This document shows positions 50,575-61,712 of a stretch of DNA of 64,000 bases, one piece after another. The stretch's first letter is position 1. Every line of letters starts with the position of its first letter. Source of the DNA: DATHRK01 sp035513295 (lineage in GTDB: Bacteria > Gemmatimonadota > Gemmatimonadetes > Longimicrobiales > RSA9); assembly GCA_035513295.1 (NCBI GenBank), contig DATKCH010000103.1, positions 4,439 to 68,438 of the forward strand, read 5' to 3'. Made by a program: the position numbers and the translations under genes. The notes under the pieces are model-generated. The model did not search any database. It had not been told where the DNA came from and worked only from the letters and a program-made list of their open reading frames with translations.

Positions 50575-51859
50575 GCGGGGCGGGCGCGGGTTCGCCGTGC
50601 TCCAGCCGCAGCGCCGCCGCCGTGCCTTCGGTCTCGTCGACCGTGAGCAGCACCGCCAGCCCCACGACGAAGAACACGATCACCGATGCGACGGCGGCCC
50701 GGTGGCTCCGGGTGGCCTCCAGCACCAGCCCGTAGGTCAGCGGCCCGAGGACCGAGGAGAGCTTCCCGCTGAACGCGTAGAAGCCGAAGAACTCGCCCTG
50801 CTTCTGCTCGGGCACCATGCGCGACAGCAGCGTGCGGCTGGCCGACTGGTTCGGACCCACCATGACGCCGAGCACGATGCCGGCGACCCAGAACATCGCG
50901 ACGGACCGCGACAGCGCGGCCGCCGCGGTGGCCGCGGTGAGTACGACCAGCGAGATGATGATCGTCTTCTTGCCGCCGATCCTGTCGTCGATGAACCCGA
51001 ATCCGTAAGCGCCGATACCGGCCGCCAGGTTGATCGCGATGCCCAGCACCAGGAACTCCTCGAGCGTCATGCCGACGGTGGTGACCGCGTAGATCGAAGC
51101 CATCGCGAAGATCGTGGTCAGCCCGTCGTTGTAGATCAGTCGCGCGACGAGGAGCTTGCCCGCCTCGCGGTAGGTGCGCAGGTGCTGGAAGGTGGACCCG
51201 ACGCGTCCGAATCCGAGGCGGAAGTACTCCGCCGTCGAGGCCCCCGCCGCCTGCGCCGGGCCCTCGCGCACCCACAGGAAGAGCGGGATGGCGAAAACCG
51301 CGAACCACGCGGACACGAGCAGCGCGCTGGAGCGGACGTGGACCGCGTCGGCCTGTGGTAGCCACAGCCTGATCATTCCGAGCGCGATCGCCAGGCTGAG
51401 GAGGCCGCCTATGTACCCCAGCCCCCAGCCGAAGCCGGACACCCGGCCGATGGTGCCGCGGTCGGTGATGTCCATCAGGAGCGAGTTGTAGAAGACCTGC
51501 GCCGCCTCGAAGCCGATGTTGGCGACGATGAAGAAGATCGCGGCCTGGACGGCGTCACCGGGGCCGGCGAAAAACAGCAGCAGGGTGAACAGGATGCACT
51601 GCACCGACACGATCGCCAGGAACAGCTTCTTCTTGCCGGCGAGGTCGGCCACGGCGCCGAGCACCGGGGTCACCAGCGCGACGATCACCGCGGAGATGTT
51701 GACCGCGCGGGTCCACAGGATCGGGCCGACGATGTCGTCGCCGACGACCACCGTCGCGTAGTAGGTGGAGAAGATGAAGGTGACGATGATGGTGGTGAAC
51801 GCCGAGTTGCCGAAGTCGTACAGCGCCCAGGCGGTCACTTCGCGGCGTCTTGCCGACAT
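50564..51859 (-). CDS. MFS transporter, UMF1/Atg22-like
   Basis: A 431-residue membrane protein with 12 predicted helices. N-terminal WALYDFGNSAFTTIIVTFIF is characteristic of the UMF1 family (vacuole effluxer Atg22-like), with the loop motif GAVADLAGKKKLFLA and a GRVSGFGWGLGYIGG motif in TM4-5. Substrate unknown; eukaryotic relatives export amino acids. A probable two-gene unit with the following AraC regulator gene. Confidence 0.92.
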   Translation of the reverse strand: MSARRREVTAWALYDFGNSAFTTIIVTFIFSTYYATVVVGDDIVGPILWTRAVNISAVIVALVTPVLGAVADLAGKKKLFLAIVSVQCILFTLLLFFAGPGDAVQAAIFFIVANIGFEAAQVFYNSLLMDITDRGTIGRVSGFGWGLGYIGGLLSLAIALGMIRLWLPQADAVHVRSSALLVSAWFAVFAIPLFLWVREGPAQAAGASTAEYFRLGFGRVGSTFQHLRTYREAGKLLVARLIYNDGLTTIFAMASIYAVTTVGMTLEEFLVLGIAINLAAGIGAYGFGFIDDRIGGKKTIIISLVVLTAATAAAALSRSVAMFWVAGIVLGVMVGPNQSASRTLLSRMVPEQKQGEFFGFYAFSGKLSSVLGPLTYGLVLEATRSHRAAVASVIVFFVVGLAVLLTVDETEGTAAALRLEHGEPAPAPHAG

Positions 51860-51882
51860 GCGCCTCCTACGGTTGGGTTCCG

Positions 51883-52866
51883 CTACCGGTGGCGCAGGCC
51901 CGACATGAAGTCCTCGCGGATCTTCCTGGCCGCGCCCTCGAACTGCTCCCAGAGGCCCTTGGCGTCCTCCCGGTACGCGCGTCCCGCCTCGGCGAGGTCC
52001 TCCTTGTAGGCGGTCCTGTCGTCGGTGCGCCTCATGTACTCACCGCGCAGGATGCGGTCGTACTCGCCCTTCTCGATCCAGTCGCGCGCCTCCGCCGCCC
52101 GCAGCACGGCGAACGGGTGGGTCTCGCCGAGGAGGTTGAGGACCTTGAAGACCGCGTCCGCCACGTCGCCCCCTCCGCGGTATTCGTCGGCCTGCACCAG
52201 GAACTCGTTCAGGTCGGTCTCCTCGACGCTCCCGCCGCCCGCGAGCTTCATGAAGGCCGTCAGCGCGGCCTCCGGCTCCTGGACCGCGAGGATGCCGGCC
52301 CGGTCGCACGACAACTCGGCCTTGCGGCTCCACTCCAGCAGCGCCATGAGCACCACGCGCGCTGCGATACCGACGACCGGGAACCCCATCTGCGCGAGCT
52401 GGATGAGTAGCACCGTCATCGTCTTGTAGAGGACGTGGCCACTCATGATGTGGCCAAGCTCGTGACCGATGAGGTACGTTTGCTCCGGTTCGTCGAAGAG
52501 GCGGAGCGAGCCCGAGTTCAGGATGATGAAGGGGTGGTTCATCCCGTACGCCCCGGCGTTGACGACGGGCGTCTGGGAGATGAAGAGCGGGTAGTCCTCC
52601 GGGGAGTCGAGCGTCCGCAGCACCCGGCCGTAGACCTTGTAGACGTCCGGGAACTGGCGCGGCCCCACGCGCACCGCGTTGGCCTGGAACGACAGCCGGA
52701 TCGGCTTTTCCCCGAACAGTCCGAAGACCCTCCGCAGCACCTCGTCGAACACCGGGATGCGCCGCAGCGCCGCGAGCGCCGCCCTGTCCGCGGGATGCTC
52801 CCAGGTTCGCGGGTCGATGTCGGTGAGCGTCCGGACGGTCCGGATCGGCTCCTGCGCGTCGGTCAT
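51883..52866 (-). CDS. M48-family metalloprotease
   Basis: A 327-residue zinc protease with the motif HELGHIMSGH (about residues 134-143) and a downstream Glu ligand (SRKAELSCDRAGI). It lacks clear membrane-spanning segments at the N-terminus, unlike HtpX; a hydrophobic region (about 170-190, VGIAARVVLMALLEW) may bind the membrane. ATG at 52866 overlaps the stop of the upstream membrane protein (ATGA). Probably a housekeeping protease for misfolded envelope proteins. Confidence 0.9.
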   Translation of the reverse strand: MTDAQEPIRTVRTLTDIDPRTWEHPADRAALAALRRIPVFDEVLRRVFGLFGEKPIRLSFQANAVRVGPRQFPDVYKVYGRVLRTLDSPEDYPLFISQTPVVNAGAYGMNHPFIILNSGSLRLFDEPEQTYLIGHELGHIMSGHVLYKTMTVLLIQLAQMGFPVVGIAARVVLMALLEWSRKAELSCDRAGILAVQEPEAALTAFMKLAGGGSVEETDLNEFLVQADEYRGGGDVADAVFKVLNLLGETHPFAVLRAAEARDWIEKGEYDRILRGEYMRRTDDRTAYKEDLAEAGRAYREDAKGLWEQFEGAARKIREDFMSGLRHR

Positions 52867-53531
52867 GTCGATTCCTGACTCGGGTTCCGGTCCGCAGCCT
52901 CGTACGCGCCGGGCCGCGGCCGCGTTTCACGGCCGACGCCGGAGAGCCCGAGGTAGGCCGCGAGCGCGAGGGTCATGAAGGGGACCGCGTACGCGCCGCC
53001 GTGGGCCAGGCCGATCCCGAGGGCGGCGACGAGGCCCACGACCGGCGGGCCCGCGGCGCCCCAAACGCCCGCCCCCAGGCCCCGGAGCGCGGTGTAGAAC
53101 GCCGCCACCACGACCAGGTCGCCCCAGCCGACCACGGGCAACGCCCCCGTCCGAACTGGAACGGAAACGGCAAGGTAGTGCGACACGCCCCACTCGCGCG
53201 CGGGGCCGGCCCGCTCGAGCAACCAGCGGGTCGGGCCGACGAGATAGGAAACCACGGCGGCGGCCGACGCGGCGGCCGCCAGGGCGAGGAGTGCCGAGCG
53301 GGTGCGCGCGAGCCGCGCGAGGGCGGTGCCCGCGCCCGCCGAACTGACGAGGACGGTCACGTTGGCGACCAGGAGGCCGGACGGCTTCAGGACCAGCAGC
53401 GTCGCGTGGGCGAACAGCACGACGGCGAGGAGGGCCAGCTGGTCGCGGGCCTCCAGCTTCGAAAAGGACGCGGCGAGGAAGGCCGCGGCGAGGCCGGCCG
53501 CGAGCACCTCTCCGAGCACCGTGAGGATCAC
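52863..53531 (-). CDS. Multi-pass membrane protein, unknown; GxGD-like motif
   Basis: A 222-residue, roughly seven-helix membrane protein from the GTG at 53531. A segment LPVVGWGDLVVVAAFYTALR resembles the GxGD active-site segment of intramembrane aspartyl proteases, and AYAVPFMTLALAAYLG could correspond to the PAL region. The first catalytic Asp expected in the preceding helix is not visible, so it may be only a distant or inactive relative. It overlaps an M48 metalloprotease gene by four bases. Confidence 0.6.
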   Translation of the reverse strand: MILTVLGEVLAAGLAAAFLAASFSKLEARDQLALLAVVLFAHATLLVLKPSGLLVANVTVLVSSAGAGTALARLARTRSALLALAAAASAAAVVSYLVGPTRWLLERAGPAREWGVSHYLAVSVPVRTGALPVVGWGDLVVVAAFYTALRGLGAGVWGAAGPPVVGLVAALGIGLAHGGAYAVPFMTLALAAYLGLSGVGRETRPRPGAYEAADRNPSQEST

Positions 53532-53546
53532 CGGCGGCTCGCCTCG

Positions 53547-54701
53547 TTACGCCGCCAGCGCCCGCTCCAGGTCCGCGAGAAGGTCGCCGATCCCCTCTAT
53601 GCCGACCGAGAGGCGCAGGAGCCCGTCGGTGACCCCCATGCGCGCGCGGTCCGCGCCCGGCACCGACGCGTGGGTCATGATCGCGGGGTGGTTGATCAGG
53701 CTCTCCACGCCTCCCAGGCTCTCCGCCAGCGTGAACACGCGCATCGAGCGCGCGATCCGCTGCGCGCGGGCTAGATCCTCGACCTCGAAACTGACCATGC
53801 CCGTGAAGCCGCACATCTGCGCGCGCGCCACGTCGTGCGAAGGGTCGTCGGGAAGCCCCGGGTAGAAGACCCCCAGCAGGTCGTCCCGCGCCGCCAGGTA
53901 GCGCGCCACCTCCATGCCGTTCCGGTTGTGCGCCGCCATGCGCACGTGCAGCGTCTTGGTGCCCCGCAGCACCAGCCAGGAGTCCCACGGGCCGAGGATG
54001 CCACCGGTGGCCTTCTGCATGAAGCGCAGGTGCTCCGCCCAGCCCTCGTCGTCCGTCGCGACGACGCCGCCGATGACGTCGGAGTGGCCGTTCAGGTACT
54101 TCGTGGCGGAGTGCACCACGACCTGAGCGCCCAGCTCGATCGGACGCTGGTTGATCGGCGTGGCGAAGGTGTTGTCCACGCACAGGGGGATGTCCGCGCT
54201 GCGCGCGATGTCGGCGATCGCGCGGATGTCGGTCACGCGCATCATCGGGTTCGTGGGCGTTTCGATATGGATCAGACGCGTCTCGTCCCGGATCGCCGCC
54301 CGCACCGCGTCGGGGTCGCGCGTGTCCACGAACGTGAACTCGAGCCCGAATCTGGCGAGCACCTGCTGGAACATGCGCATGGTGCCGCCGTAGACGTTCT
54401 CCTCGCTCACCACGTGGTCGCCGGCGGAGAGCCGTTTGACGATCGCCTCGATGGCCGCGAGGCCGCTCGCGAAAGCGGCGCCGTGCGCGCAGCCTTCGAG
54501 GGCCGCGATGTTGCGCTCGAGCGCCTCGCGCGTCGGGTTCTGGACGCGCGCGTATTCGTAGCCGGCGCGGGGTTGGCCGATCGCGTCCTGGGCGTAGGTT
54601 GAGGTTTGATAGACGGGCTGCATGACCGCGCCCGTCGTGGGGTCCGGCGACTGCCCGCCGTGCACCGCCAGCGTCTCTATCGAGAGGTGTTCGTGCTCCA
54701 T
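53547..54701 (-). CDS. metB: Cystathionine gamma-synthase/O-succinylhomoserine (thiol)-lyase family
   Basis: A 384-residue PLP enzyme of methionine biosynthesis. Motifs: YEYARVQNPTREALERNIAAL (Tyr/Arg phosphate-binding), AAFASGLAAIEAIV, VDNTFATPINQRP, and the PLP Lys in VHSATKYLNGHSD. Its sequence (for example GGVESLINHPAIMTHAS) matches the cystathionine gamma-synthase branch; gamma-lyase activity cannot be excluded. It is a paralogue of the 27667 enzyme but closer to the MetB type. The divergent 134-base gap upstream should contain its promoter; I see no SAM riboswitch there. Confidence 0.88.
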   Translation of the reverse strand: MEHEHLSIETLAVHGGQSPDPTTGAVMQPVYQTSTYAQDAIGQPRAGYEYARVQNPTREALERNIAALEGCAHGAAFASGLAAIEAIVKRLSAGDHVVSEENVYGGTMRMFQQVLARFGLEFTFVDTRDPDAVRAAIRDETRLIHIETPTNPMMRVTDIRAIADIARSADIPLCVDNTFATPINQRPIELGAQVVVHSATKYLNGHSDVIGGVVATDDEGWAEHLRFMQKATGGILGPWDSWLVLRGTKTLHVRMAAHNRNGMEVARYLAARDDLLGVFYPGLPDDPSHDVARAQMCGFTGMVSFEVEDLARAQRIARSMRVFTLAESLGGVESLINHPAIMTHASVPGADRARMGVTDGLLRLSVGIEGIGDLLADLERALAA

Positions 54702-54835
54702 GGGCTCTTCGGTTCCCCGGGTTCGTGTCGTCTTGGCGCGGCGCGAGGTCCGGGCGCGGACGGCCTCCCGGCCAAGCTACTGCGCCGCCAGCGAAATTCC
54801 GATGCGCGGCCGCACGGGCCGCGGGCGGACGCGGA

Positions 54836-55669
54836 GTGACCGAGCGCGTCCTCGCCCACGAGCGGCTCGCGGCGGGCGGAGCCTCGCCGGCCGCGTGGCT
54901 GTTCATCCTCCACGGGATCTACGGCGCGGGCCGGAACTGGGGTTCGGTGGCGCGCGCGCTGGTGGAACGGCGCCCGGACTGGGGCGCGATCCTGGTGGAC
55001 CTGCGCGGGCACGGCGGCTCGACCGGCTTCGCGCCGCCGCACACGGTCGGCGCCGCGGCCGCCGACGTGGCCCGCCTCGCGTCCTCGGTGCGCGCGCCCG
55101 GGGCCGGCGACCCGCACGCGATCCTCGGGCACTCGTTCGGCGGGAAGGTCGCGCTCGCCTACGCGGCCGGCGCGCATCCGCCGCCCGCGCAGACGTGGCT
55201 GATCGACTCCACGCCGGCTCCGCGCGCGCCGCAGGGGTCCGCCTGGCGCATGCTGGCCACGCTCGAGGCCTTGCCGGGTCCGTTCGGCGCCCGTCAGGAG
55301 GCGATCGACGAGCTCGTCGGCCGGGGGTTCGGCGCGGACGTGGCGCAGTGGATGTCCTCGAACCTGGAGCGCGGCGCCGAGGGCATGTCCTGGCGCATCG
55401 ACCCCGCGGTGATGCGGCAGCTCCTGGAGGACTTCTTCCCCCTGGACCTGTGGCGCGTGCTGGAGGAGCCCCCCGGAGGGGGTTCCATACACATCGTGGC
55501 GGCGACCGATTCGAGCGTGCTCCGGCCGCGGGACGTGGAACGCATCCGCTCGCTGGGGGCGGATTCCGGCCGCGTCCGCCTGCACGCGGTGGAGGGAGGC
55601 CACTGGCTGAACGCGGACAACCCGGACGCCGTCGTGGACCTGCTCGCAGGGGAGCTGCCGCGCGGGTAA
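54836..55669 (+). CDS. Alpha/beta hydrolase, YbfF/ABHD11-like
   Basis: A 277-residue esterase-type hydrolase from a GTG at 54836. LHGIYGAGRNWGSVARAL is the oxyanion/N-terminal motif of this subfamily, GHSFGGKVALAYA holds the nucleophile Ser, and GGHWLNADNP the catalytic His. The acid is probably the Asp in AATDSSVLRP. Substrate unknown; the relatives act on acyl esters. glmM follows after 56 bases. Confidence 0.88.
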   Translation: MTERVLAHERLAAGGASPAAWLFILHGIYGAGRNWGSVARALVERRPDWGAILVDLRGHGGSTGFAPPHTVGAAAADVARLASSVRAPGAGDPHAILGHSFGGKVALAYAAGAHPPPAQTWLIDSTPAPRAPQGSAWRMLATLEALPGPFGARQEAIDELVGRGFGADVAQWMSSNLERGAEGMSWRIDPAVMRQLLEDFFPLDLWRVLEEPPGGGSIHIVAATDSSVLRPRDVERIRSLGADSGRVRLHAVEGGHWLNADNPDAVVDLLAGELPRG

Positions 55670-55725
55670 CGTAGGCGCGACGCCGAGCGGGGCGCGGGAT
55701 CCCTGATCGAACCACCGGAGCGGCC

Positions 55726-57114
55726 TTGTCATTCGAGATACCCCGGGACCTGATGGTGAGCGTGTCCGGCGTGCGCGGACGCGTCGGGGCGGGACTCACG
55801 CCGGAGGTCGTGGCGCGCTTCGCCGCCGCGTTCGGCGCGTACCTGGCCGAGGAAGCGCAAGCGACGCCGCTGGTCGTCATGGGGCGCGACTCGCGCACGT
55901 CGGGGCCGATGTTCGCGCGCGCCGCGTCCGCGGGCCTGATGTCCGTCGGCGCGCACGTCGTGGACATCGGCGTCGCGCCCACGCCGACGACGCTGTTCGC
56001 CATCCGGCCGCTGCGGGCGGACGGCGCCGTGGTCGTGACCGCCAGCCACAATCCGGTCGAATGGAACGCGCTGAAGTTCGCCTCCCGCGATGGCATGTTC
56101 CTCGACGCCGAAGAGGCGCAGCGCATGCGAGAGCACCTGCCGGACGGCGAACTCGCGCGCGCCGGCTGGGACGGACTCGGGAGCCACCGCAGGGAGGAGG
56201 GGGCGGTCGAGCGCCACCTCGAGGCGATCCTTTCGCTGCCGCTGCTGCACACCCCCGCGCTGCGCGCCAGGCGGTTCCGGGTCGCGCTGGACTGCGTGCG
56301 CGGCGCCGGGGGCCGGATCCTCCCGGAGCTCCTGGAGCGCCTCGGCTGCGAGGTCCTCGGCATCAACCTCGAGGCGGACGGGCGTTTCCCGCGCGAGCCC
56401 GAGCCGGTCGCGGCCAACCTCGGCGAGCTGTGCGAGCACGTCCGCGCGACCGGCGCGGACCTGGGCATGGCGACCGACCCGGACGCCGACCGGCTCTCGC
56501 TCGTGGACGAGACCGGCGCCGCGATCGGCGAGGACTACACCCTGGCGATCGCCGCGTCGCTCGTCGTGAGGCGCCGGCCCGGCCCGATCGTCACGAACCT
56601 GTCCACGAGCGCCCTGCTGGATGACGTGGCCGGCCAGGCCGGGGTGGAGGTCGTGCGCGCGCCCGTCGGCGAGATCCACGTAGCGCGCAGGATGCAGCAG
56701 GTAGGCGCGCCCATCGGCGGGGAGGGGAACGGCGGCGTCATCCTGCCCGACATCCACCACACGCGGGACGCCATGGTGGCTGCGGCGCTCACGCTACAGG
56801 CGCTGCTCGAGGCCGACAAGCCGCTGTCCGCGCTCACCCGCGAGTGGCCCTCCTATGCGATCGTCAAGGACAAGGCGCCGCGGGGCGAACGCGATCTCGC
56901 CGGTACCTACGAGATCCTCGCGGCCCGTCTCGGAGCGCCCGCGCGGGACCGCCAGGACGGGCTGCGCCTGGCCTGGCCGGACGAGGGACGCTGGCTGCAC
57001 CTGCGTCCGTCGGGGACCGAGCCGATCCTGCGGATCATCGCCGAAGCGCGCACCCCGGAAGCGGCTCGCCACCTGATCGAATCCGCGCGCGCCGCGCTGG
57101 CGGCGGCGGGGTAG
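55726..57114 (+). CDS. glmM: Phosphoglucosamine mutase
   Basis: Interconverts glucosamine 6- and 1-phosphate for UDP-GlcNAc and hence peptidoglycan. TTG start at 55726 with GGAG upstream. 462 residues; phosphoserine loop VVVTASHNPVEWNALK, metal loop TDPDADRLSLVD, sugar-binding GEGNGGVILP, and C-terminal phosphate loop LRPSGTEPILRI. The order glmM-glmS is functionally apt: glmS makes its substrate. Phosphoglucomutase is an alternative but the motifs fit GlmM better. Confidence 0.92.
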   Translation: MSFEIPRDLMVSVSGVRGRVGAGLTPEVVARFAAAFGAYLAEEAQATPLVVMGRDSRTSGPMFARAASAGLMSVGAHVVDIGVAPTPTTLFAIRPLRADGAVVVTASHNPVEWNALKFASRDGMFLDAEEAQRMREHLPDGELARAGWDGLGSHRREEGAVERHLEAILSLPLLHTPALRARRFRVALDCVRGAGGRILPELLERLGCEVLGINLEADGRFPREPEPVAANLGELCEHVRATGADLGMATDPDADRLSLVDETGAAIGEDYTLAIAASLVVRRRPGPIVTNLSTSALLDDVAGQAGVEVVRAPVGEIHVARRMQQVGAPIGGEGNGGVILPDIHHTRDAMVAAALTLQALLEADKPLSALTREWPSYAIVKDKAPRGERDLAGTYEILAARLGAPARDRQDGLRLAWPDEGRWLHLRPSGTEPILRIIAEARTPEAARHLIESARAALAAAG

Positions 57115-57144
57115 AGGACCCGGTAGATTTCTTGCAGCGCTGAC

Positions 57145-57166
57145 GCGCGCGCCGGCCGGCGCGCGC
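57145..57166. other. 22-base perfect palindrome between glmM and glmS
   Basis: GCGCGCGCCGGCCGGCGCGC plus the symmetric ends (57145-57166) lies 28 bases before the glmS ATG. It could form an RNA hairpin just upstream of the ribosome-binding site (GGAG before the ATG) or act as a DNA operator. A TAGATT at 57124 is a possible -10. Confidence 0.6.
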
Positions 57167-57193
57167 AAGCAAGGGAAAACCTGGAGACGCGGC

Positions 57194-59026
<1,833 letters not shown>

Positions 59027-59096
59027 TGCTCCTCGGGACCGGCGTGGATTCGGAGCCCGGGGACCTGGCCGCGGCGCCGCCGGGCCCGGTAGAGCC

Positions 59097-59552
59097 ATGC
59101 GCGTCGTCCTCCAGAGGGTGAGCCGCGCCGAGGTGCGCGTCGACGGCGAGGTCGTCGGCTCGACCGGGCGCGGCTTTCTCGTGCTGGCCGGCTTCCGAGC
59201 CGAGGACGGGGAGAGCGAACTCCGGTGGATGGCCGAGAAGATCCTCGGGCTGCGCCTCTTCGCCGACTCCGAGCGCAGGATGAACCTCTCTCTGCAGGAC
59301 ATCGCGGGCGACCTCCTCGTGGTCAGCCAGTTCACGCTGTACGGCGACGCCCGCAAGGGCCGCCGTCCGAGCTTCGTTCAGGCTGCCCCGCCCGACGTAG
59401 CGGTCCCGCTGTACGAGCGGTTTCTGACGCTGCTGCGCGCCGCCGCGCCCGGCCGGGTGGCGGCGGGCCGCTTCGGTGCGATGATGGACGTCGAGCTCGT
59501 AAACGACGGGCCCGTCACGCTCACGCTGGAACGCGAGCCGCGCGCCCAATGA
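59097..59552 (+). CDS. dtd: D-aminoacyl-tRNA deacylase
   Basis: Hydrolyses D-amino acids (and Gly from tRNA-Ala) from mischarged tRNA. 151 residues. The SQFTLYGD motif (substrate pocket), and NDGPVTL with the Gly-Pro pair typical of the family, are present. The maf gene overlaps its stop by four bases (ATGA). Small housekeeping proofreading enzyme. Confidence 0.95.
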   Translation: MRVVLQRVSRAEVRVDGEVVGSTGRGFLVLAGFRAEDGESELRWMAEKILGLRLFADSERRMNLSLQDIAGDLLVVSQFTLYGDARKGRRPSFVQAAPPDVAVPLYERFLTLLRAAAPGRVAAGRFGAMMDVELVNDGPVTLTLEREPRAQ

Positions 59553-60166
59553 GCGACAGACCGCTCGTCCTGGCGTCCGAGTCGCCCCGGCGCGCGCGCC
59601 TCCTCGCGATGCTGGGCATCCGGTTCGAGGTGCTCCCCGCGGACCTGGACGAGGAGCGCCGACCGTCGGAGCCGCCCGGCGGCTACGCGGAGCGGACCGC
59701 GCGGGAGAAGGCTTCGGCCGTGCGCGCGGACCGGCCCCGGTCGGTCATCCTCGCGGCCGATACGATCGTGGTGCTGGATGGCGAGGTGCTGGGCAAGCCG
59801 GCCGGCGTCGAAGAGGCCGTGCACATGCTCATGCGGCTCCAGGGTCGGTCCCACGAGGTGCAGACCGCCGTGGCGGTGGCCGGGCCCGACGGGTCGCTGC
59901 GCAGCGGCGTCGAGACCACGCGCGTGGCGGTCCGGCCCTTCGACGCGGCCACCGCGGCGTCCTACGCCGCGACCGGGGAGCCGCTCGACAAGGCAGGGGC
60001 GTACGGGATCCAGGGATACGGCGCGACCCTGGTCGAGGCGATCGAAGGCGACTTCTTCGCGGTGATGGGACTGCCGATCGTGCGCGCCCTGCGGTTGCTG
60101 GAGGAGGCCGGATGGCGCTACCAGTTCCGCTCCCCGGGGACGTCCGCCGGCGCCCCGCCCGGATGA
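59549..60166 (+). CDS. maf: Maf-like nucleoside triphosphate pyrophosphatase
   Basis: Hydrolyses non-canonical or excess dTTP/UTP-like nucleotides. 205 residues with the family's SESPRRARLLAMLG start, ADTIVVLDGEVLGKP (metal-binding Asp), the RSHEVQTAVAV segment and DKAGAYGIQGYGA. ATG at 59549 overlaps the dtd stop. Maf proteins have been linked to septum formation in Bacillus, which fits the neighbourhood of cell-wall genes but is not shown here. Confidence 0.95.
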   Translation: MSDRPLVLASESPRRARLLAMLGIRFEVLPADLDEERRPSEPPGGYAERTAREKASAVRADRPRSVILAADTIVVLDGEVLGKPAGVEEAVHMLMRLQGRSHEVQTAVAVAGPDGSLRSGVETTRVAVRPFDAATAASYAATGEPLDKAGAYGIQGYGATLVEAIEGDFFAVMGLPIVRALRLLEEAGWRYQFRSPGTSAGAPPG

Positions 60167-60227
60167 ACCGCTCCCCGGAGCTCGCAGTGGCCCAACCCAG
60201 CGCGCCGATCGTCGAGGGGCCCGGGCG

Positions 60228-61712
60228 GTGACCCGCATCCTGGCGCTCGACCAGGGCACCACGGGAAGCACCGCGCTGGTCATCGACGGGCGCGGCCGGA
60301 TCGTCTCGCGGGCGTACGCCGAGTTCACGCAGCACTACCCGCGCCCCGGCTGGGTCGAGCACGACGCGGCCGAGATCCGGGACGTGACATTCCGCGTGGC
60401 GGCGCAGGCGCTCCAGGCGGTCGGCGGCGGGGTCCCGGATGCGGTCGGCATCACCAACCAGCGCGAGACCGTCCTCCTCTGGGACCGCGCGTCGGGCGAG
60501 CCGGTGGGCCGCGCCATCGTCTGGCAGGACCGGCGCACCGCCGACCTCTGCCGGGAGCTGAAGCGGGAGGGCCGGGAAGAGTGGGTGCGCGCGCGCACGG
60601 GCCTCGTGCTGGACCCGTACTTCTCGGCGACCAAGCTGGCGTGGATGCTGGAGCGCGACCCGGAGCTGCGCCGGCGCGCCGAAGCCGGCGAGCTCGCGGC
60701 CGGCACCATCGACAGCTGGCTCGTATGGACGCTGACCGGGGGCGCCGTCCACGCCACGGACCCGACCAACGCGGCGCGCACGCTGCTCTACGACATCCAC
60801 ACTGGCGCCTGGTCGGATGAGCTCCTGGATCTCTTCGGGGTCCCGCGCGCGACGCTGCCGGAGGTGCGGCCCTCGGCCGGAGCCTTCGGGGTCGTGTCTA
60901 CCGCGGCGCCCGGCGCCGGGGCGCCGATCGCCGGCATCGCCGGGGATCAGCAGGCCGCGCTGTTCGGCCAGGGGTGCTGGGAGCCGGGGCGCGCGAAGAG
61001 CACGTATGGAACCGGCGCGTTCCTGCTGATGCACACGGGCGCCGAGCCGGTCGAGTCGGACAACGGCCTGCTCACGACGGTCGCCTGCGACGCCCGCGGC
61101 GGGCCCGCGTACGCCCTGGAAGGCTCGATCTTCATTGCCGGGGCGGCGATCCAGTGGCTGCGCGACGAGCTCGGCGTCATCGACGCGGCCGCCGAGACCG
61201 AAGCGCTGGCGCGCTCGCTGGAGGACAACGCCGGCGTCTACCTGGTGCCCGCGTTCGCCGGGCTGGGAGCGCCCCACTGGCACGCCGACGCTCGCGGCAT
61301 GGTCGTGGGTCTGACGCGCGGGTCGGGACGCGCGCACCTGGCCCGCGCGGCGCTGGAGGCGATGGCCTACGGCACGCGCGAGGTGCTGGAGGCGATGGAG
61401 GCGGACGCGGGCCGACGCGCCCCGTCCCTGGCGGTGGACGGCGGGGCGAGCGCCAACGGGTGGTTCGTCGAGTTCCTGGCCGGCACGCTCGACATACCGG
61501 TGCTGCGGCCGCCGCAGATCGAGACCACCGCGCTGGGCGCAGCGGGACTCGCCGGCATCGGCGCGGGCGTGTGGACCGACGGCGACGCGTTCCTCGAGGC
61601 GCGCGGGGAATTCGAGCGTTTCGAGGCCACCCAGGAGCCGGCGACGCGCGCCGCCAACTGGCGCGGCTGGCGGCGCGCCGTGGCCGCCGCCGTCGCCTGG
61701 GCGAACGCCTGA
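60228..61712 (+). CDS. glpK: Glycerol kinase
   Basis: Phosphorylates glycerol to glycerol 3-phosphate. 494 residues from the GTG at 60228. FGGY-family motifs: LALDQGTTGSTALV (ATP/glycerol), QRETVLLWDR, GDQQAALFGQGC, YGTGAFLLMHTG, and the C-terminal GGASANGWFVEFLAG. No glpF, glpD or glpR lies beside it. Followed by a LOG-family gene that starts in its stop codon (TGATG). Confidence 0.95.
   Translation: MTRILALDQGTTGSTALVIDGRGRIVSRAYAEFTQHYPRPGWVEHDAAEIRDVTFRVAAQALQAVGGGVPDAVGITNQRETVLLWDRASGEPVGRAIVWQDRRTADLCRELKREGREEWVRARTGLVLDPYFSATKLAWMLERDPELRRRAEAGELAAGTIDSWLVWTLTGGAVHATDPTNAARTLLYDIHTGAWSDELLDLFGVPRATLPEVRPSAGAFGVVSTAAPGAGAPIAGIAGDQQAALFGQGCWEPGRAKSTYGTGAFLLMHTGAEPVESDNGLLTTVACDARGGPAYALEGSIFIAGAAIQWLRDELGVIDAAAETEALARSLEDNAGVYLVPAFAGLGAPHWHADARGMVVGLTRGSGRAHLARAALEAMAYGTREVLEAMEADAGRRAPSLAVDGGASANGWFVEFLAGTLDIPVLRPPQIETTALGAAGLAGIGAGVWTDGDAFLEARGEFERFEATQEPATRAANWRGWRRAVAAAVAWANA

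Noticed and set aside
54702..54835. A SAM riboswitch or T-box before metB
   Set aside because: The 134-base divergent gap shows none of the conserved SAM-riboswitch or T-box sequence I could look for by eye.
57115..57193. A glmS ribozyme in the glmM-glmS gap
   Set aside because: The 79-base gap is too short for that ribozyme and shows only a palindrome and a ribosome-binding site; glmS ribozymes are known from Firmicutes.
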